The position numbers and the translations under genes were made by a program. DNA of 41,369 nt. It comes from an uncultured Flavobacteriales bacterium. GTDB lineage: Bacteria > Bacteroidota > Bacteroidia > Flavobacteriales_G > Salibacteraceae. This document shows, piece by piece, positions 40,895 to 41,369 of this stretch. Under the pieces are notes generated by a model. That model made no database searches and was not told the DNA's origin. It was given only the letters and a program-made list of their open reading frames with translations. Within the stretch, counting starts at the first letter, position 1; each line of letters begins with the position of its first letter. The stretch is from positions 1 to 41,369 of the forward strand of contig CAJXZP010000034.1 of the NCBI GenBank assembly GCA_913062955.1, read 5' to 3'.

Positions 40895-41369
40895 ATGAAA
40901 CAGGCATTAGGAATTATTACCATGGTTTGGATGGTAGCTTTCTCCAGCTGCAAAAAAGAATTGGGTAATGTAATTGTAGAAGGCAGAGTAATAAATATAG
41001 GTGCCCAACAGCCCATTGAAGGTGTAACGGTAGTGATGGAAAACGAGGTGAGTTTTACCCCAAGCCATTTAGATTCTACATTTACCAATGCCAATGGGGA
41101 GTTTAGGATTGAACTCCCTAATGAAGAAGATGCTTGGATTTATTTACGTAAAGACGGTTGGACATTTCATTACAGTAGTTTGAATAATATCACTGGGTAT
41201 TTAACGTATTACCCAGTAGGAACTACCTCCAATGTCAAATTAGAAATGTATCCGGATGCGTGGTTTGGTGGGGTTTTTGAAAATGAAAACCCTAGCCAAA
41301 GCGATACTTTTTACTTTAGTGAATTACCATATTCAACACCAATTAGTTATGGGGGGGGGGGGATTAGTT
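40895..41369 (+). CDS. Lipoprotein with carboxypeptidase-regulatory-like domain, 3' end outside window
   Basis: The frame from ATG 40895, two bp after the 963-aa stop, is open to the window end (158 codons). Signal peptide II: MKQALGIITMVWMVAFSSCKKEL, Cys near residue 19. The mature part, VIVEGRVINIGAQQPIEGVTVVMENE ... FTNANGEFRIELPNEEDAW, is a CarboxypepD_reg/transthyretin-like domain. A 12-G run encodes four glycines (SYGGGGIS) just before the window edge. It is probably the third gene of the unit beginning at 37058. Its full length and function cannot be seen. Confidence 0.8.
   Translation, partial: MKQALGIITMVWMVAFSSCKKELGNVIVEGRVINIGAQQPIEGVTVVMENEVSFTPSHLDSTFTNANGEFRIELPNEEDAWIYLRKDGWTFHYSSLNNITGYLTYYPVGTTSNVKLEMYPDAWFGGVFENENPSQSDTFYFSELPYSTPISYGGGGIS
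41351..41362 (+). repeat. Homopolymer of 12 G in the lipoprotein gene
   Basis: Twelve Gs in a row in an otherwise AT-rich sequence, in frame as four Gly codons at the very end of the window. It could be a slippage-prone tract that turns the gene on and off, or an artefact where an assembly ends. Confidence 0.9.

Noticed and set aside
1-41369. CRISPR arrays, integrases, transposases, toxin-antitoxin pairs
   Set aside because: Looked for and not seen: no regularly spaced repeats and no recombinase or nuclease-antitoxin motifs in the translated frames.

Overview
The window looks like chromosome from an AT-rich member of the Bacteroidota, most likely a Flavobacteriales-type marine or aquatic bacterium. 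Evidence seen: several promoters of the Bacteroidetes form (TTG, about 19-22 nt, TAnnTTTG), weak Shine-Dalgarno sequences, secreted proteins ending in YPNP-type type IX secretion (T9SS) sorting domains, a TonB-dependent receptor with a carboxypeptidase-regulatory-like N-terminus, a PorV/PorQ-like barrel, and an ExbB/ExbD/ExbD cluster. No CRISPR array, rRNA, prophage or insertion sequence was seen.

Layout. 1-3056: 3' part of an ABC-F ATPase gene, then an orphan secreted-protein gene with its own promoter, then a second 223-bp copy of the ABC-F 3' end. 3090-4565 (minus): cysH, a DUF2061 membrane protein and an Rrf2 regulator, with a palindromic operator candidate between. 4680-9600 (plus): thiL, frr, ansA and a TMTC-like membrane/TPR protein. 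9779-9865: tRNA-Ser(GGA). 9929-13713: exbB, a small membrane protein, exbD, exbD, then an orphan secreted protein and a third ExbD that is a close copy of the first. 13800-15762 (minus): a methyltransferase and a CPBP protease. 15810-16817: dusB. 16814-22513 (minus): tetR, LolA-like, FtsX, FtsX, ATPase and outer-membrane protein, apparently one envelope-transport operon with a TetR operator covering the tetR promoter. 22701-23153: a YqeY/GatB-like gene.

23358-36895 is the accessory-looking heart of the window. It holds a secreted EEP-type nuclease, three secreted proteins (712, 404 and 741 aa) and, after a terminator, a lipoprotein, a TonB receptor, a PorV/Q-like barrel and a propeller-type lipoprotein with touching or overlapping reading frames. 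The 404-aa protein is a chimera: its N-terminal part matches the downstream 741-aa protein and its C-terminal part matches the upstream 712-aa protein. 37058-41369 starts at a good promoter and carries a tail-fibre-like surface protein, a 963-aa secreted serine-hydrolase-like protein with a T9SS tail, and a truncated lipoprotein that runs into a 12-G homopolymer at the window end.

Common thread: ExbB/ExbD proteins would energise TonB receptors like the one at 31862, T9SS with a PorV-type partner would deliver the YPNP-tailed cargo, and the TetR/FtsX operon is a separate envelope-trafficking system. At three places a copy of an upstream gene, or of its 3' end, reappears beyond an orphan secreted-protein gene, which suggests local duplication is creating new surface genes here. 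Functional calls rest on motif recognition by eye; no database search was run.
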